A stretch of 64,000 nucleotides of DNA, taken from Rhizobium ruizarguesonis. Lineage in GTDB: Bacteria; Pseudomonadota; Alphaproteobacteria; Rhizobiales; Rhizobiaceae. Of the stretch, positions 26,701 through 35,553 are shown piece by piece. Position numbers and translations under genes: made by a program. Below the pieces are notes generated by a model, which saw only the letters and a list, made by a program, of their open reading frames with translations, was not told the origin of the DNA and did no database searches. How positions within the stretch are numbered: the stretch's first letter is position 1; the number at the start of each line of letters is the position of its first letter. Location of the stretch: assembly GCF_012349115.1 (NCBI RefSeq), contig NZ_PQIG01000078.1, positions 62,001-126,000 of the forward strand, read 5' to 3'.

Positions 26701-27350
26701 TCGCGCACGAGGTGAACCAGCCGCTTGCGGCCGTCGTGGCCAACTCACACGCCTGCCAGCGCTGGCTCATGGCCGAGCCGCCGAATATGGAGCGGGCACA
26801 GAGGACGGTCGAGCGCATCATCCGGGATGCCAACTCGGCGGCGGATGTCGTCAGCCGCATTCGCGCTCTGTTCAAGCAATCCGTTGACAGGAGGATCCAG
26901 ACGACGCTCTCCAGCATCATCGATGAAGCGCGCAACCTCATGGCCGACGAAGCGTCGCGGCGTCGCGTTCGGATCGATGTGGGCATCGACGGCAACTTTC
27001 CGCTCATCGCAGTCGATCGCATCCAGATCCAGCAGGTTCTGATCAATCTGATCCGCAACGGTATTGAGGCGATGGAAGCCATTGCAGGAGATAAGTTGAT
27101 CGAGATGCGCGTGCGCCACATCGGCAATGTCGTCCAGACCGAAATCAGCGATCGCGGCCACGGTATCGAGTTCCCCGAGAAGATGTTCGACCCGTTCTTC
27201 ACGACAAAGGAAAATGGCATGGGCATGGGGCTGGCGATCTGCCGCTCGATCGTCGAGCAGCACGGCGGCCGATTGTGGGCCGAGAAGAACGAACCCCACG
27301 GAGCGACGTTGGTCTTCACCTTGCCCATAGAAATGAAGGCGGCGTCATGA
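23715..27350 (+). CDS. MASE1 / five-PAS sensor histidine kinase
   Basis: A 1211-residue membrane kinase. Residues about 15-300 form a MASE1-type sensor with eight or more hydrophobic helices ([20 protein letters not shown]). Five PAS domains of the PAS_3 type follow at about 314, 445, 581, 713 and 847, each ending in the [17 protein letters not shown] PAC motif; PAS 1, 3 and 4 are close copies (LVDMVP, F-F-N, D-F-L-G-L). The HisKA H-box is [13 protein letters not shown] (His near 997) and the ATPase N, G1 and G2 boxes are [16 protein letters not shown] and [18 protein letters not shown]. The start at 23715 has AGGAG six bases upstream. It overlaps the next gene by ATGA. Confidence 0.9.
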   Translation: MMSVWSHRPRPLHLGLFVVAYVLACGFAQSLAIVPGTGISIWPASGLFIATLVLASGYSWPWWILAGCLAELFSNYLWFHSPLPAAVLIYIGNALEAVAGAWLVNQTLKRPVRLETLQDVFAFVVLGAGIAPIVSATVGSATLAWFGMQSQSFATAWPLWWIGDATGVLIVAPLALVVFHSWRGTTRLSAAQWVEAGVLGLIFLGVGALSLSGYLPFAYIIMPPLLWAAVRFEFKGAAVSLALLALITALFTITGTSQFAGDPESQKHKQVMLQLFLAISAFSALIVAAISRQHQSAVLNLRQSIETLREREEELSHLVDMVPSHVWRLTPDGEPTFFNRRMVDFLGLDVVDFDKPGMSRLEALLDATVHPEDAVGFGDALRRCLLTGENFASRYRLRRADGIYRWMSSRAEPMRDQAGRIVQWYGLCHDIDDQVHAEDAVRRSQQQLQQIIDAVPVRIWSVEPDGGSFYFNKRYQDHFRSVIANFDALGEPRIDDLLQQLVHPEDAPGIQRTLRNCFETGDGSAMRFRWREKDDVYRWAECRVEPRRDENGTVAEWYGVSLDIDDEVRALEALRNRERELSQLVDMVPAQIRRLTPKGEPVFFNKRLIDFFGLDVGDMDRPDMSRLSSVIHTLVHPDDASRLLETVHRSLASGDPFSIKYRMRRFDGAYRWVDGRAEPLRDQSGAIIQWYVISVDIDDEMRAQEALRDRERELSQLVDMVPSMLWRLNSEGTPTFFNQRLIDFLGLGIADMEKPGLSRLAALIEAAVHPDDAANLAEALNHSLVTGERFLKQYRLRRADGVYRWVKGSAEPLRDENGRIIQWYGLSHDIDDQLRVEEALRERERSLWQLVETLPAMIDCAAPNGEPIYRSQQLRDFLGYNLEELDGTGKTRLDGTLDAGVHPDDVAGVKENYAHSLATGEPYARRHRLRRHDGEYRWVETRAAPMRNAEGVIVQWNVICLDIDGEVHAEEDLRRAREGLARASQVASLAELSASIAHEVNQPLAAVVANSHACQRWLMAEPPNMERAQRTVERIIRDANSAADVVSRIRALFKQSVDRRIQTTLSSIIDEARNLMADEASRRRVRIDVGIDGNFPLIAVDRIQIQQVLINLIRNGIEAMEAIAGDKLIEMRVRHIGNVVQTEISDRGHGIEFPEKMFDPFFTTKENGMGMGLAICRSIVEQHGGRLWAEKNEPHGATLVFTLPIEMKAAS

Positions 27351-27988
27351 CGATTGATGACCATATTGTCTTCATCGTCGATGACGACGAACGTGTTCGG
27401 GAAGCGCTCAGCGAGCTGCTGGACTCGCACGGCATGCGCGCCATCGCCTTCGAATCGGCCGGCGACTACGTGAGAGCGGACAAGCCGGATGTCCCCGCCT
27501 GCCTCATCCTCGATATCGAGCTGCCTGACATCAACGGCCTCGATCTGCAGACACAGATCGCCGGCAGGGATCATCCGCCGATCGTCTTCATCACAGGACA
27601 TGGCGACATTCCCTCCTCCGTGCGTGCGATCAAACATGGCGCGGTGGATTTCCTGACCAAACCCTTCAGCGATGCAGACCTCATGGCGGCAATCCACGCA
27701 GCGATCGCTGAGGATCGAGAGAAGAGATCGGAACGCGCCGAGCTCGATATGCTCAGACGGCACTATCTCGACCTGACGCCGCGAGAGCGCGAGGTGCTGC
27801 CACTCGTCGTCAGCGGCCTTCTCAACAAGCAGGCGGCAGCCGAATTGGGGATCAGCGAAGTGACGCTGCAAATCCACAGAAGAAATGTGATGCAGAAAAT
27901 GGCGGCGGCATCGCTCGCCGATCTGGTGCGGATCGCGGAGAGATTGGAAATACCGATAACCCACTCGCGCCGAGTGGGAGGGAATTGA
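27347..27988 (+). CDS. FixJ/NarL-type response regulator
   Basis: A 213-residue regulator. The receiver domain (about 1-120) has the acidic pair VDDDE, the phosphorylatable Asp in [12 protein letters not shown] and the Lys in VDFLTKPF. The C-terminal LuxR-type helix-turn-helix reads [15 protein letters not shown] and [15 protein letters not shown]. The start overlaps the kinase stop (ATGA), so it is the immediate partner of that kinase. It is closest in style to FixJ and TodT regulators. Confidence 0.92.
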   Translation: MTIDDHIVFIVDDDERVREALSELLDSHGMRAIAFESAGDYVRADKPDVPACLILDIELPDINGLDLQTQIAGRDHPPIVFITGHGDIPSSVRAIKHGAVDFLTKPFSDADLMAAIHAAIAEDREKRSERAELDMLRRHYLDLTPREREVLPLVVSGLLNKQAAAELGISEVTLQIHRRNVMQKMAAASLADLVRIAERLEIPITHSRRVGGN

Positions 27989-27991
27989 AAC

Positions 27992-28369
27992 ATGAACAAG
28001 ACAAGACACGTCGTGGCAATTGTCGATGACGATCCAAGGTTGCTTGAATCGATGGGCGACCTTCTGGAATCTGCGGGTTATGTGGCCCGCAGCTTCTCAT
28101 CGGCGGGCTCGCTGCTCGTCAACGGGCTGTCGGACCTCGACCTGCTCATCACCGATATCGGAATGCCTGGCATCGACGGCTTCGAACTTCGTGACCTGGT
28201 AAGGAAATCACGTCCGGAGCTGCCGGTATTCATGATCACGGGCCGCCACGAAATAGCCGATCAGGGACGCGCTCAAGGCGCGGGCGGATTTTTCCGCAAG
28301 CCCTTCGATGCCCAGGCCCTGCTGGCGGCCATCGCCAACGCTTTGCATAAATCGACAGATGGAGGGTGA
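27992..28369 (+). CDS. Single-domain response regulator
   Basis: A 125-residue stand-alone receiver. The acidic pocket is IVDDDPRLL, the phosphorylation site is LLITDIGMPGIDG and the conserved Lys is in GGFFRKPFD. There is no output domain. It starts 3 bp after the upstream regulator gene. It may act as a phosphate sink or relay between the kinase and the flanking FixJ-like proteins. The Thr/Ser switch position is in MITGRHE. Confidence 0.9.
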   Translation: MNKTRHVVAIVDDDPRLLESMGDLLESAGYVARSFSSAGSLLVNGLSDLDLLITDIGMPGIDGFELRDLVRKSRPELPVFMITGRHEIADQGRAQGAGGFFRKPFDAQALLAAIANALHKSTDGG

Positions 28370-28370
28370 C

Positions 28371-29063
28371 ATGAGAGTTGACCAGCCGTTGCAGCGGAGA
28401 TCGGCGCCGTTATCACTGCAATGCACTTATGAAGAGAATCAGCCGCTTGTCATAATCGTCGATGACGACGCCTCGGTGCGCGAGGCACTGTCTGAGCTGA
28501 TCTTGTCGGCGGGTTTCCAGTCGACCAGTTTTGCTTCGACCCGAGAATTGCTTGAAGCCGATATATTGGATAGCCCCGGCTGCCTGATCCTCGACGTGCG
28601 CATGCCAGGCGCAAGCGGCCTTCACCTGCAGAGTCATCTGGCCGAAAACGGCATTTCCAAACCGATCATCTTCCTGACCGGACATGGCGACATCCCGATG
28701 ACCGTCCAGGCGATGAAGGCCGGCGCCGTGGACTTTCTCACCAAACCGGCGCGGGACCAGACGCTGCTCGACGCCATCAGTGCGGCCATTGCGATGGATG
28801 CCGAGCGACGGGCGGAAGCCGCTATCGCCAAGCGCAATATCGAGCGCCTGGAGACGCTGACGCAGCGTGAACGCGAGGTTCTGCATGAAGTGGCGCGCGG
28901 ACGTCTCAACAAGCAGATTGCCTTCGATTTCGGCATCAGTGAGGTGACGGTCAAGCTGCATCGCAGCAATGTCATGCACAAGATGGAGGCGGCCTCCATC
29001 GGCGAATTGATCCGGGCGTGGGAAACACTGCCCGCACAAATGCGCCAGGTCGGCCCGCGCTAG
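28371..29063 (+). CDS. Second FixJ/NarL-type response regulator
   Basis: A 230-residue regulator similar to the one at 27347-27988. The receiver has IIVDDDASVRE, LILDVRMPGASG and VDFLTKPARDQ, and the LuxR-type DNA-binding domain reads LTQREREVLHEVARG and EVTVKLHRSNVMHKME. A 25-residue leader precedes the receiver. The ATG at 28371 follows the previous stop by one base and has GGAGG five bases upstream. One kinase thus heads an operon with two DNA-binding outputs and one receiver-only protein. Confidence 0.9.
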   Translation: MRVDQPLQRRSAPLSLQCTYEENQPLVIIVDDDASVREALSELILSAGFQSTSFASTRELLEADILDSPGCLILDVRMPGASGLHLQSHLAENGISKPIIFLTGHGDIPMTVQAMKAGAVDFLTKPARDQTLLDAISAAIAMDAERRAEAAIAKRNIERLETLTQREREVLHEVARGRLNKQIAFDFGISEVTVKLHRSNVMHKMEAASIGELIRAWETLPAQMRQVGPR

Positions 29064-29262
29064 CTTACTCGCTTATAGGTGATGAATGCCGGCCTCGAAC
29101 ATGATCTGCCGCCGCTGTCCATTTGATGCGCGCCGTATCCGATTCGCGCCGGAAAAGACGATGCGGCGCCGATAGTGGGTTTCGGCCCCGCACCCATGCG
29201 TTATCTCTAAATTAAAGCTCGGGGATATGACCCGGCTTTGGTTCCCCAAAGGAGATCTCGCC

Positions 29263-29616
29263 TTGAACAATCAATCGTCAGCCGCGCCTTCCCCTGAAAC
29301 CAACGCCTTCGACAACGAAGCAAACTTCCTGTCAGCCATGGGGAATGCCAAACGGCTTCACATTCTGCATCTGTTGGCCGAAGGAGAAATGTCTGTGAGC
29401 GTCCTGGCCGACGAGGTGGGATTAAGCCAATCTTCGACTTCCCAGCATTTGGCAATTCTTCGAGAACAGGAACTCGTGCAGACCCGAAGGGCTGCCCAGA
29501 CGATCTACTATTCACTTCAATCAGCTGCAGCCACAGCGATGCTCGATACGCTCGCCGACATCTTCGGATGGCACCGTCGCACCGACGTAGAATGTGCCCG
29601 AACCGTACTCACCTGA
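29263..29616 (+). CDS. ArsR-family regulator resembling NolR
   Basis: A 117-residue winged helix-turn-helix repressor. FLSAMGNAKRLHILHLLAE, then LADEVGLSQSSTSQHLAIL and TRRAAQTIYYSL, closely follow the pattern of rhizobial NolR, a repressor of nodulation and other genes. It lacks the Cys metal sites of true arsenic sensors. A near-perfect ribosome site (AAGGAGAT) precedes a TTG at 29263; an ATG at 29227 in the same frame has no such site. It is single and follows the kinase operon after 199 bp. Function as a NolR paralogue is inferred. Confidence 0.8.
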   Translation: MNNQSSAAPSPETNAFDNEANFLSAMGNAKRLHILHLLAEGEMSVSVLADEVGLSQSSTSQHLAILREQELVQTRRAAQTIYYSLQSAAATAMLDTLADIFGWHRRTDVECARTVLT

Positions 29617-29631
29617 CGAAATCACGAAGCG

Positions 29632-29776
29632 TTGCTCTTGCGGAGGATGATCTTGTCGGCAACTCAGGATCGACGCCGGGGCAACGAAGAGCAGCGCAAT
29701 GGCGAAGAAGGCGGTTTCGAAAGAGATGACTGCGGCTTGAGCTTAAGCGCCAAGCTGAGGCCGTTCAGGCGGCGCA
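29632..29776 (-). pseudogene. Remnant of the C-terminus of an MFS (DHA2-type) drug transporter
   Basis: On the minus strand one frame reads AAVISFETAFFAIALLFVAP (about 29738-29679), like the last helix of EmrB/QacA-type transporters. The preceding frame reads LRRLNGLSLALK, the usual linker before that helix, but the two are out of frame and separated by a stop. No start or upstream domain remains. It looks like the end of a decayed gene. The rest of 29617-29955 holds no other gene. Confidence 0.35.
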
Positions 29777-29955
29777 ATTCCAAGGCCGGGATGCGGTGGC
29801 GCGGGAGCCCCGCGGTGCTTGGCCCACATGCCCCTCGAACGCGTCGATCCCTGATGTACGTTTGATGTACGCCTCCTAGACCACGGTGTGATTACGCCTC
29901 CATTGCGAATGGCGATAATGGACCACATCAGGAACGGAACAGTCAGGAGACGGCC

Positions 29956-30081
29956 ATGAGTATGGACAATACTTCATACCCCGGCAGACCAGAACCCGAC
30001 GAACTTTCGTCGCGCTATGCGCTGCGGATCGGCGAGATTGCTGGGCTGGGGGCGGACGGAGGCGATCATGGACGTATATGA
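29956..30081 (+). pseudogene. Truncated N-terminus of an MBL-fold metallo-hydrolase
   Basis: A 41-codon frame with a good ribosome site (GGAG six bases before the ATG). The first 28 residues (DNTSYPGRPEPDEL, then SRYALRIGEI) resemble the N-terminus of a rhizobial MBL-fold hydrolase. After G-E-I the sequence changes to the leader of the nitroreductase gene and ends within it. The metal-binding HxHxDH part is absent. It marks a deletion or insertion junction near 30040. Confidence 0.45.
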
Positions 30082-30733
30082 GGCAGTCAAAAGTCGACGG
30101 TCGGTGCGCGGATTCAAAGACGAGCCTGTGGAGAGGGAGGTACTTGAGCGTGTACTGTCCGCCGCAGCTTGGTCGCCGTCAGGATCGAACATCCAGCCGT
30201 GGAACACCTACGTGATGACCGGCGCATCGCTGGCCGAGCTCAAGACGTCCGCCGTCGAGCGCGTGGCCCATGGTGACCCCTGGGATAAGCGGGAGTACGA
30301 GATGTACCCGCCCGCGCTGAAACCTCCCTACGGGGAGCGCCGGTCCGCCTTCGGCAAGGAGCGCTACAGCGCGCTCGGCATTGCACGCGAGGACTGGGAG
30401 GCGCGCCAGCGGGCAGCAATCGCCAACTGGAACTGTTTCGGCGCGCCCGCCGCCCTGTTCTGCTACATTGACCGTGACCTGGGCCCACCCCAATGGGCCG
30501 ACGTTGGCATGTATCTGCAGACCGTCATGCTGCTGCTCCGCGCCGAAGGTCTGCACAGTTGCCCGCAGATGGCGTGGTCGCAGGTTCGCGAGACGGTCGC
30601 GGAGGTCCTCTCGCCCCCGGACGGGCTCATCCTCTTCTGCGGCATGTCGATCGGGTACGAGGACCCCACGGTCAGTTACGCCCGTACAGGCCGCGCCCCG
30701 CTCGGCGAGACGGTCACGTTCCTCGGCGATTAG
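30068..30733 (+). CDS. Nitroreductase family protein
   Basis: A 221-residue FMN-dependent nitroreductase-fold enzyme. It begins MDVYEAVKSRRSVRGFKDEPV, the typical FMN phosphate-binding start (R-R-S-x-R), and continues with AAWSPSGSNIQPWNTYV. The C-terminal FMN text is FCGMSIGYEDP. The ATG at 30068 has GGAGG five bases upstream. The DNA is more GC-rich than most of the window and the gene abuts a truncated gene, so recent acquisition is possible. Substrate unknown (nitroaromatics or quinones). The next gene is also an FMN reductase. Confidence 0.88.
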   Translation: MDVYEAVKSRRSVRGFKDEPVEREVLERVLSAAAWSPSGSNIQPWNTYVMTGASLAELKTSAVERVAHGDPWDKREYEMYPPALKPPYGERRSAFGKERYSALGIAREDWEARQRAAIANWNCFGAPAALFCYIDRDLGPPQWADVGMYLQTVMLLLRAEGLHSCPQMAWSQVRETVAEVLSPPDGLILFCGMSIGYEDPTVSYARTGRAPLGETVTFLGD

Positions 30734-30771
30734 TGACTTGCGATCGTCATCGCGAGATATTGGAGAACGCC

Positions 30772-31344
30772 ATGACCACGCATAAAGTAGGCTATCTCAT
30801 CGGCAGCCTCGCCAAGGGCTCGATCAACCGCAAGCTCGCCAAGGCGTTGGTGCGGTTCGCCCCGCCGGAACTTGAAATGTCGGAGATACCCTTCAAGGAC
30901 CTGCCGCTCTACAGCTACGACTATGATGCCGACTACCCTCCGGCTGGCAAGGCATTCAAGGCGGCAATCGCGGCCGTCGACGCCGTGCTGTTTGTCACGC
31001 CCGAATACAATCGATCCATACCCGGCGGGCTGAAAAACGCAATCGACTGGGCGAGCCGCCCCTACGGCACCAACTCGTTCAGACGTAAGCCGTCAGCGGT
31101 GATCGGCACGTCGCCGGGCGCGATAGGCACAGCAGTCGCCCAGCAGAATTTGCGCAGTGTGCTCAGTTTCTGCAACTCTCCCCAGATGAATGCCCCGGAA
31201 GCCTACATCCAGTTCACACCGGGGTTGATCACCGATGACGGCGAGGTCACGAACGACACCACCGCCGATTTCCTTCGCACTTTCATGCAGGACTTTCATG
31301 TCTTCATCGCAAGGGTTCGCTCAGTGCTGCCTAGGGATGCCTAG
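30772..31344 (+). CDS. NADPH-dependent FMN/azo/chromate reductase (ChrR/SsuE fold)
   Basis: A 190-residue flavodoxin-like reductase. The FMN loop is GYLIGSLAKGSINRKLAKAL near the N-terminus, and FVTPEYNRSIPGGLKNAIDW is the diagnostic motif of the NADPH-dependent FMN-reductase family. SPGAIGTAVAQQNLR is the second conserved block. The ATG has GGAG six bases upstream. It follows the nitroreductase by 38 bp and ends before an intrinsic terminator, so the two probably form a small reductive-detoxification operon. Confidence 0.9.
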   Translation: MTTHKVGYLIGSLAKGSINRKLAKALVRFAPPELEMSEIPFKDLPLYSYDYDADYPPAGKAFKAAIAAVDAVLFVTPEYNRSIPGGLKNAIDWASRPYGTNSFRRKPSAVIGTSPGAIGTAVAQQNLRSVLSFCNSPQMNAPEAYIQFTPGLITDDGEVTNDTTADFLRTFMQDFHVFIARVRSVLPRDA

Positions 31345-31363
31345 AAGCGTCGCCCTGCGGGCG

Positions 31364-31400
31364 CTGGCCGGGTCCATCCGGACGGCCAGCTCCTGTTTTT
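31364..31400 (+). terminator. Intrinsic terminator after the FMN reductase gene
   Basis: CTGGCCG (31364-31370) and CGGCCAG (31383-31389) form a 7-bp stem, followed after six bases by TTTTT (31396-31400). It separates the plus-strand reductases from the minus-strand sugar-acid operon. Confidence 0.6.
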
Positions 31401-31416
31401 AAAGCGCGCGATGCCC

Positions 31417-32604
31417 TCAGGCGAAGGCGTAGGAGCCGTCAGGCCGCTTCGGCACGCGCCGCTGCCAATGGATGTAGCCTTCCTCTTCCATCGCCTTCTC
31501 GTCCATTTCGACGCCCCAGCCCGGCCGATCGGGACGCAATTCGAGATAACCGTCCTTCGGCAGATAGGGATCGACGACGTAGCGGGTTTCTCCCTGCCGC
31601 TTCTCGATATCGATGCCGCCATAGACGTAGGCCTGTCCCTTTGGCAGCCGGTATTCGAGGATGCGGAAATTCTGCGCCGCGGCCGAAAAATGAACATTGA
31701 CCGCGGTGGCAAGCGGTCCCATCGGGTTATGCGGCGCCACCCCAACGAAGAAGGCTTCGGCGAGCGTGGCGATGCGGCGCATTTCGCTGATGCCGCCGAC
31801 AACGCAGATATCCGGCTGGATGAGGTCGGCGCCCTTGACCTGCAGCAGGCGCAGGAACTCGTTTCTGTTATAGAGCGACTCGCCGGTTGCGAGCACGCAA
31901 TTGAGCCCCTGTTTCAGGTCGCCCCAGGCCTCGATATTTTCAGGACGCAGCGGCTCCTCGTAAAACAGCGGGTCGTAGGGGGCCAAGGCATTGCCGAGTT
32001 GCCTTGCGGCGATCGGCTCGAAGATCTTGGCGTGGGCGTCGAAGGCGATCTCGTATTCGTCATTGACCGTTTCGCGCAGCGAGCGGAAATAATCAGCCGA
32101 GGCCTTGACGACGTTGCCCCAGCGATGGGCGTGCATGTCGAGACGCCAGGGGCTGAGCTTGAAGGCGGTAAAACCCCACCCCTCCTTCAGACGATCGAAC
32201 TCGTCGCGGGCCGCCGGCGCATCCGGTGCGGTGTATACTCCGGCATAGACCTTGATGCGGTCGCGCACTTCGCCGCCCAGCAGCTTGTAGACCGGGACGT
32301 TCGCTGCCTTAGCCGCAAGGTCCCACAGGCAGTGATCGAGCGCGGAGATCGCGGCAAGACCGAGCGCGCCCGGCGGGAACCGGCTTTGCTGGATCAACAG
32401 ATTGACCAGATAGTCGACGCGTGTCGGATCCTGGCCGGACAGAAATTCGTAGAGATAATCCAGCAGCGGCGGAAGCGCCTTGTCGGGGCCGTGATTGTAG
32501 CATTCACCCCAGCCCGTTAGCCCATCATCGGTGTCGAGCGCGACGATCACGCGGGGACGGTCCTTGTCGCGGGTCATGAAAACCCGCATGCGGTCGATCT
32601 TCAT
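31417..32604 (-). CDS. Enolase-superfamily acid-sugar dehydratase (galactonate-dehydratase-like)
   Basis: A 395-residue member of the mandelate-racemase group. The capping domain covers about residues 1-120. The barrel shows the DxH pair of acid-sugar dehydratases (IAFDAHAKIF), the next metal ligands in FYEEPLRPEN and LATGES, and the catalytic His in VAPHNPMGP, the pattern seen in D-galactonate dehydratases. It would remove water from an aldonate or aldarate to give a 2-keto-3-deoxy acid. The start has AAGGA seven bases upstream. It is the last gene of the minus-strand sugar-acid operon, 39 bp after its paralogue. Confidence 0.85.
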   Translation of the reverse strand: MKIDRMRVFMTRDKDRPRVIVALDTDDGLTGWGECYNHGPDKALPPLLDYLYEFLSGQDPTRVDYLVNLLIQQSRFPPGALGLAAISALDHCLWDLAAKAANVPVYKLLGGEVRDRIKVYAGVYTAPDAPAARDEFDRLKEGWGFTAFKLSPWRLDMHAHRWGNVVKASADYFRSLRETVNDEYEIAFDAHAKIFEPIAARQLGNALAPYDPLFYEEPLRPENIEAWGDLKQGLNCVLATGESLYNRNEFLRLLQVKGADLIQPDICVVGGISEMRRIATLAEAFFVGVAPHNPMGPLATAVNVHFSAAAQNFRILEYRLPKGQAYVYGGIDIEKRQGETRYVVDPYLPKDGYLELRPDRPGWGVEMDEKAMEEEGYIHWQRRVPKRPDGSYAFA

Positions 32605-32643
32605 CTTTTTGTCCTTCTAGCGATTGAAATAGCTGCGGCGCGA

Positions 32644-33828
32644 CTAGCGCGTCTGCACGTAGAGATGCTGGTTGTCGGTTCCGGGATTGTAGGCGCCGGC
32701 ACCTTGCGGCACCGAGACATTGCCGCCGCTGGGGAAGCGCGCCACGAAGGCCTCGTCGATATCGCAGCCAAGTCCCGGGCCATTGGGAACGGCGATCAAG
32801 CCGTCGACCTGCTCAGGATGCGGCACGATCGTCTGGCGACGGCCGTCCCAATCATCGTCGAGGCGCTCGAGGATGAGGGCGTTGGGGATCGCCGCAAGCA
32901 GATGCAAAGCCGCATATTCCGCCACTGGCCCGAGCGAGCCCGAATGCGGCGCCATCTGGATATGATGCGCCTCGGCCATGGCCGCGATCTTCTTCATCTG
33001 GGTGATGCCGCCGGCCCGGCCGGTGTCCGGCTGGATCACGTCGACCAGTTCCTTCTCGATGAGCTCACGCTCGCCGAAGATGGTTGCAGAGCGTTCGCCA
33101 GCCGCAAGCGGCACATGCGCTGCGTCGCGGATGCGACGGTAGCCGTCGATATTCTCCGGCGCGATCGGATCCTCCACCCACATCAATTCATAGGGTTCGA
33201 GCGCCCGAACCAGCCGGCAGGCATCCGCAGGCGTCAGCCATGGCGGCCCATGCAGATCGATGGCAATGTCCATATCGTCGCCGACGGCGTCACGCAGGGT
33301 GGCAACCTTGCGGACCGGATCGGCGACCCCGCCGCATTTGATCGCCTTGATACCGCGCGCTTTGAGGGCAAGCGCGCGCTCGGGTGTATTCGCATGCGAA
33401 TAGATCGGGATCCGGTCGCGCACCTTGCCGCCGAGCAGCATCCAGACAGGCACGCCGAGCGCCTTGCCCTTGATGTCCCATAGCGCCATGTCGATGCCGG
33501 TCATCGCACCGCCACCGACCGTCCCGAGCATGCCATGGCCCATCATCGCGATATGCATCTTCTGCCACAGCCGCTCGGTATGAGCCGGATCTTCGCCGAT
33601 CAGGAGTGGGGCGAGATCATGGATCGCCGTCTCGACGACGCGCGGCCAGCCGGAGCATTCACCGATGCCGGTGATGCCCTCGTCGGTATCGATCTTCAGA
33701 AAGAGCCAGTTTCTGGTACCGCCGAACTGCTTGGAGGCGCCATCACCCGCACGTTGGTCGGAAGCCCATTTCGAGGGGTCTGGCTGACCGACATGCATGA
33801 GAAAAGTGCGGAGCCCGGTGATTTTCAT
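32644..33828 (-). CDS. Second enolase-superfamily acid-sugar dehydratase
   Basis: A 394-residue enolase-superfamily enzyme, only distantly like its neighbour at 31417. Barrel motifs are IAIDLHGPPW (DxH), MWVEDPIAPEN, LAAGER and MAPHSGSLGP, so metal ligands and catalytic His are in place. The N-terminal capping loop contains SGWPRVVE. The start overlaps the end of the ABC ATPase gene by ATGA. Two different dehydratases in one operon suggest that two sugar acids, or two epimers, are used. The exact substrates cannot be told by eye. Confidence 0.85.
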   Translation of the reverse strand: MKITGLRTFLMHVGQPDPSKWASDQRAGDGASKQFGGTRNWLFLKIDTDEGITGIGECSGWPRVVETAIHDLAPLLIGEDPAHTERLWQKMHIAMMGHGMLGTVGGGAMTGIDMALWDIKGKALGVPVWMLLGGKVRDRIPIYSHANTPERALALKARGIKAIKCGGVADPVRKVATLRDAVGDDMDIAIDLHGPPWLTPADACRLVRALEPYELMWVEDPIAPENIDGYRRIRDAAHVPLAAGERSATIFGERELIEKELVDVIQPDTGRAGGITQMKKIAAMAEAHHIQMAPHSGSLGPVAEYAALHLLAAIPNALILERLDDDWDGRRQTIVPHPEQVDGLIAVPNGPGLGCDIDEAFVARFPSGGNVSVPQGAGAYNPGTDNQHLYVQTR

Positions 33829-35546
33829 CGCAGAGAACTCCCATTCTTCAGAATGTCCGGCGCGACGTAACGGAAACGCCGCGACTGATCGCGATCACGC
33901 GGATCGGGGCGCGGGATCGCTGATATCAGCGCCTGCGTATAGGCGTGCTCGGGCGTGCGGCAGACCTTCTCCGCATCGCCGATTTCGACGAGCTGGCCTT
34001 TGTACATGACGCCGACACGGTCGCACATGTAGCGGATAACGCCAATGTCATGGCTGATGAAGATATAGGCGAGGCCGAGTTCGTCCTGCAGGCGCATCAA
34101 CAGATCGAGCACCTGCGAGCGCACGGAAACGTCGAGCGCCGAGGTTGCCTCATCGGCAACGATGACGCGCGGATTGAGGGTGATGGCGCGGGCAATACCG
34201 ATGCGCTGACGCTGGCCGCCGGAGAATGCGTGCGGATAGCGTTCGCGTGCCCTCGGGTCGAGACCAACCTGCTCCATCAGGTGGCAAACCCGCTCTTCCA
34301 GCGCCCGCCCTTTTGCGACGCCATTGACGAGCAGCGGTTCGCCGATGATCTGGGAGACGGTCATGCGCGGGTTGAGGGAGCCGAAAGGATCCTGAAACAC
34401 CATTCGCAATTCCCGCCGTGCGGCGGCGAGCGTCTGACCTTTTGCCGTTGCCAGATCGATGATGTCGCCGTCGGCACGGCGATAGAGGATTTCGCCTGCT
34501 GTGGGATCAATCAGCCGCATGATCGAGCGACCCATCGTCGTCTTGCCGGATCCGCTCTCCCCGACGATGCCGAGTGTTTCGCCCGGCAGAAGCGAAATGG
34601 AAACATCGTCCAGCGCTTTCACCTCGCCGAAATCCATCGATACATTGCGGAGCTCGAGGATCGGTGGCGCCGTCGTGTCGAGCGGCAGGCGCGCCAGCCG
34701 GATTTCGGCCTTCGCTTCCAGCTTCAGCACCGAGCCGATCAGCATCCGGGTATAGTCGTCTTTCGGCGCATGAAAAATCTGCTCGACCGGCGCATATTCC
34801 TTGGCGACGCCGTTGTGCATGACGAGTACATCGTCGGCGATCTGCGCCACGACTCCCATGTCATGCGTGATGAACAGAACGGCCATGCCCTTGGCCTTCT
34901 GCAGCCGGGCGATCAGGTCGAGAATTTCGGCCTGGGTCGTCACGTCGAGGGCCGTGGTCGGTTCGTCGGCGATCAGCAGCTGCGGTTTGCAGGCGAGCGC
35001 CATGGCAATCATCGCGCGCTGACGCATCCCGCCGGAATATTGAAAGGCATATCGGTCCAGCGCTTTATCCGGCGAGGGAATCTCGACCTGCTTAAGCAGC
35101 GATATGGCTTCAGCACGCGCCTCTGCCTTGCTCATCCTGGTGTGAAGGCGAAGCGCCTCGACGATCTGGTTGCCGACCGTGTGGATCGGCGACAGCGACG
35201 ACATCGGCTCCTGGAAGATCATGGCGATGTCGCGGCCGCGGATCGCTCGGATCTGACGCCCGCGCGGATTGAGGCTGGTCAGATCGATCGAGCCGCCGTT
35301 CTGATCGTTCAATATGATCGACCCGCCGGATATGCGGCCGGGCGCATCGACGATCTGCAGGATCGATCGCGCCGTCACCGATTTGCCGGATCCGCTTTCG
35401 CCGACGACACAGAGCGTCTTACCCGGCTCGATCGAGAAAGACAGATCGCTGACCGCGCGAAAGACGCCGGTGCGCAGAGGGAACTCGACCGTCAGATTTT
35501 TCACCTGGAGCAGCGGCCTGCCGGCAATGGGAAGGATGTCGGTCAT
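33825..35546 (-). CDS. Dipeptide/oligosaccharide-type ABC transporter ATPase, fused DppD-DppF
   Basis: A 573-residue protein with two complete ATPase modules. Module 1 has [28 protein letters not shown] and [12 protein letters not shown]; module 2 (from about residue 310) has [27 protein letters not shown] and [12 protein letters not shown]. This GsiA/YejF-like fusion replaces two subunits. The ATG at 35546 has GAGG five bases upstream. It lies between the permeases and the dehydratases, so the transporter should import a sugar acid or oligouronide. Confidence 0.92.
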   Translation of the reverse strand: MTDILPIAGRPLLQVKNLTVEFPLRTGVFRAVSDLSFSIEPGKTLCVVGESGSGKSVTARSILQIVDAPGRISGGSIILNDQNGGSIDLTSLNPRGRQIRAIRGRDIAMIFQEPMSSLSPIHTVGNQIVEALRLHTRMSKAEARAEAISLLKQVEIPSPDKALDRYAFQYSGGMRQRAMIAMALACKPQLLIADEPTTALDVTTQAEILDLIARLQKAKGMAVLFITHDMGVVAQIADDVLVMHNGVAKEYAPVEQIFHAPKDDYTRMLIGSVLKLEAKAEIRLARLPLDTTAPPILELRNVSMDFGEVKALDDVSISLLPGETLGIVGESGSGKTTMGRSIMRLIDPTAGEILYRRADGDIIDLATAKGQTLAAARRELRMVFQDPFGSLNPRMTVSQIIGEPLLVNGVAKGRALEERVCHLMEQVGLDPRARERYPHAFSGGQRQRIGIARAITLNPRVIVADEATSALDVSVRSQVLDLLMRLQDELGLAYIFISHDIGVIRYMCDRVGVMYKGQLVEIGDAEKVCRTPEHAYTQALISAIPRPDPRDRDQSRRFRYVAPDILKNGSSLR

Positions 35547-35553
35547 GCCGGCC

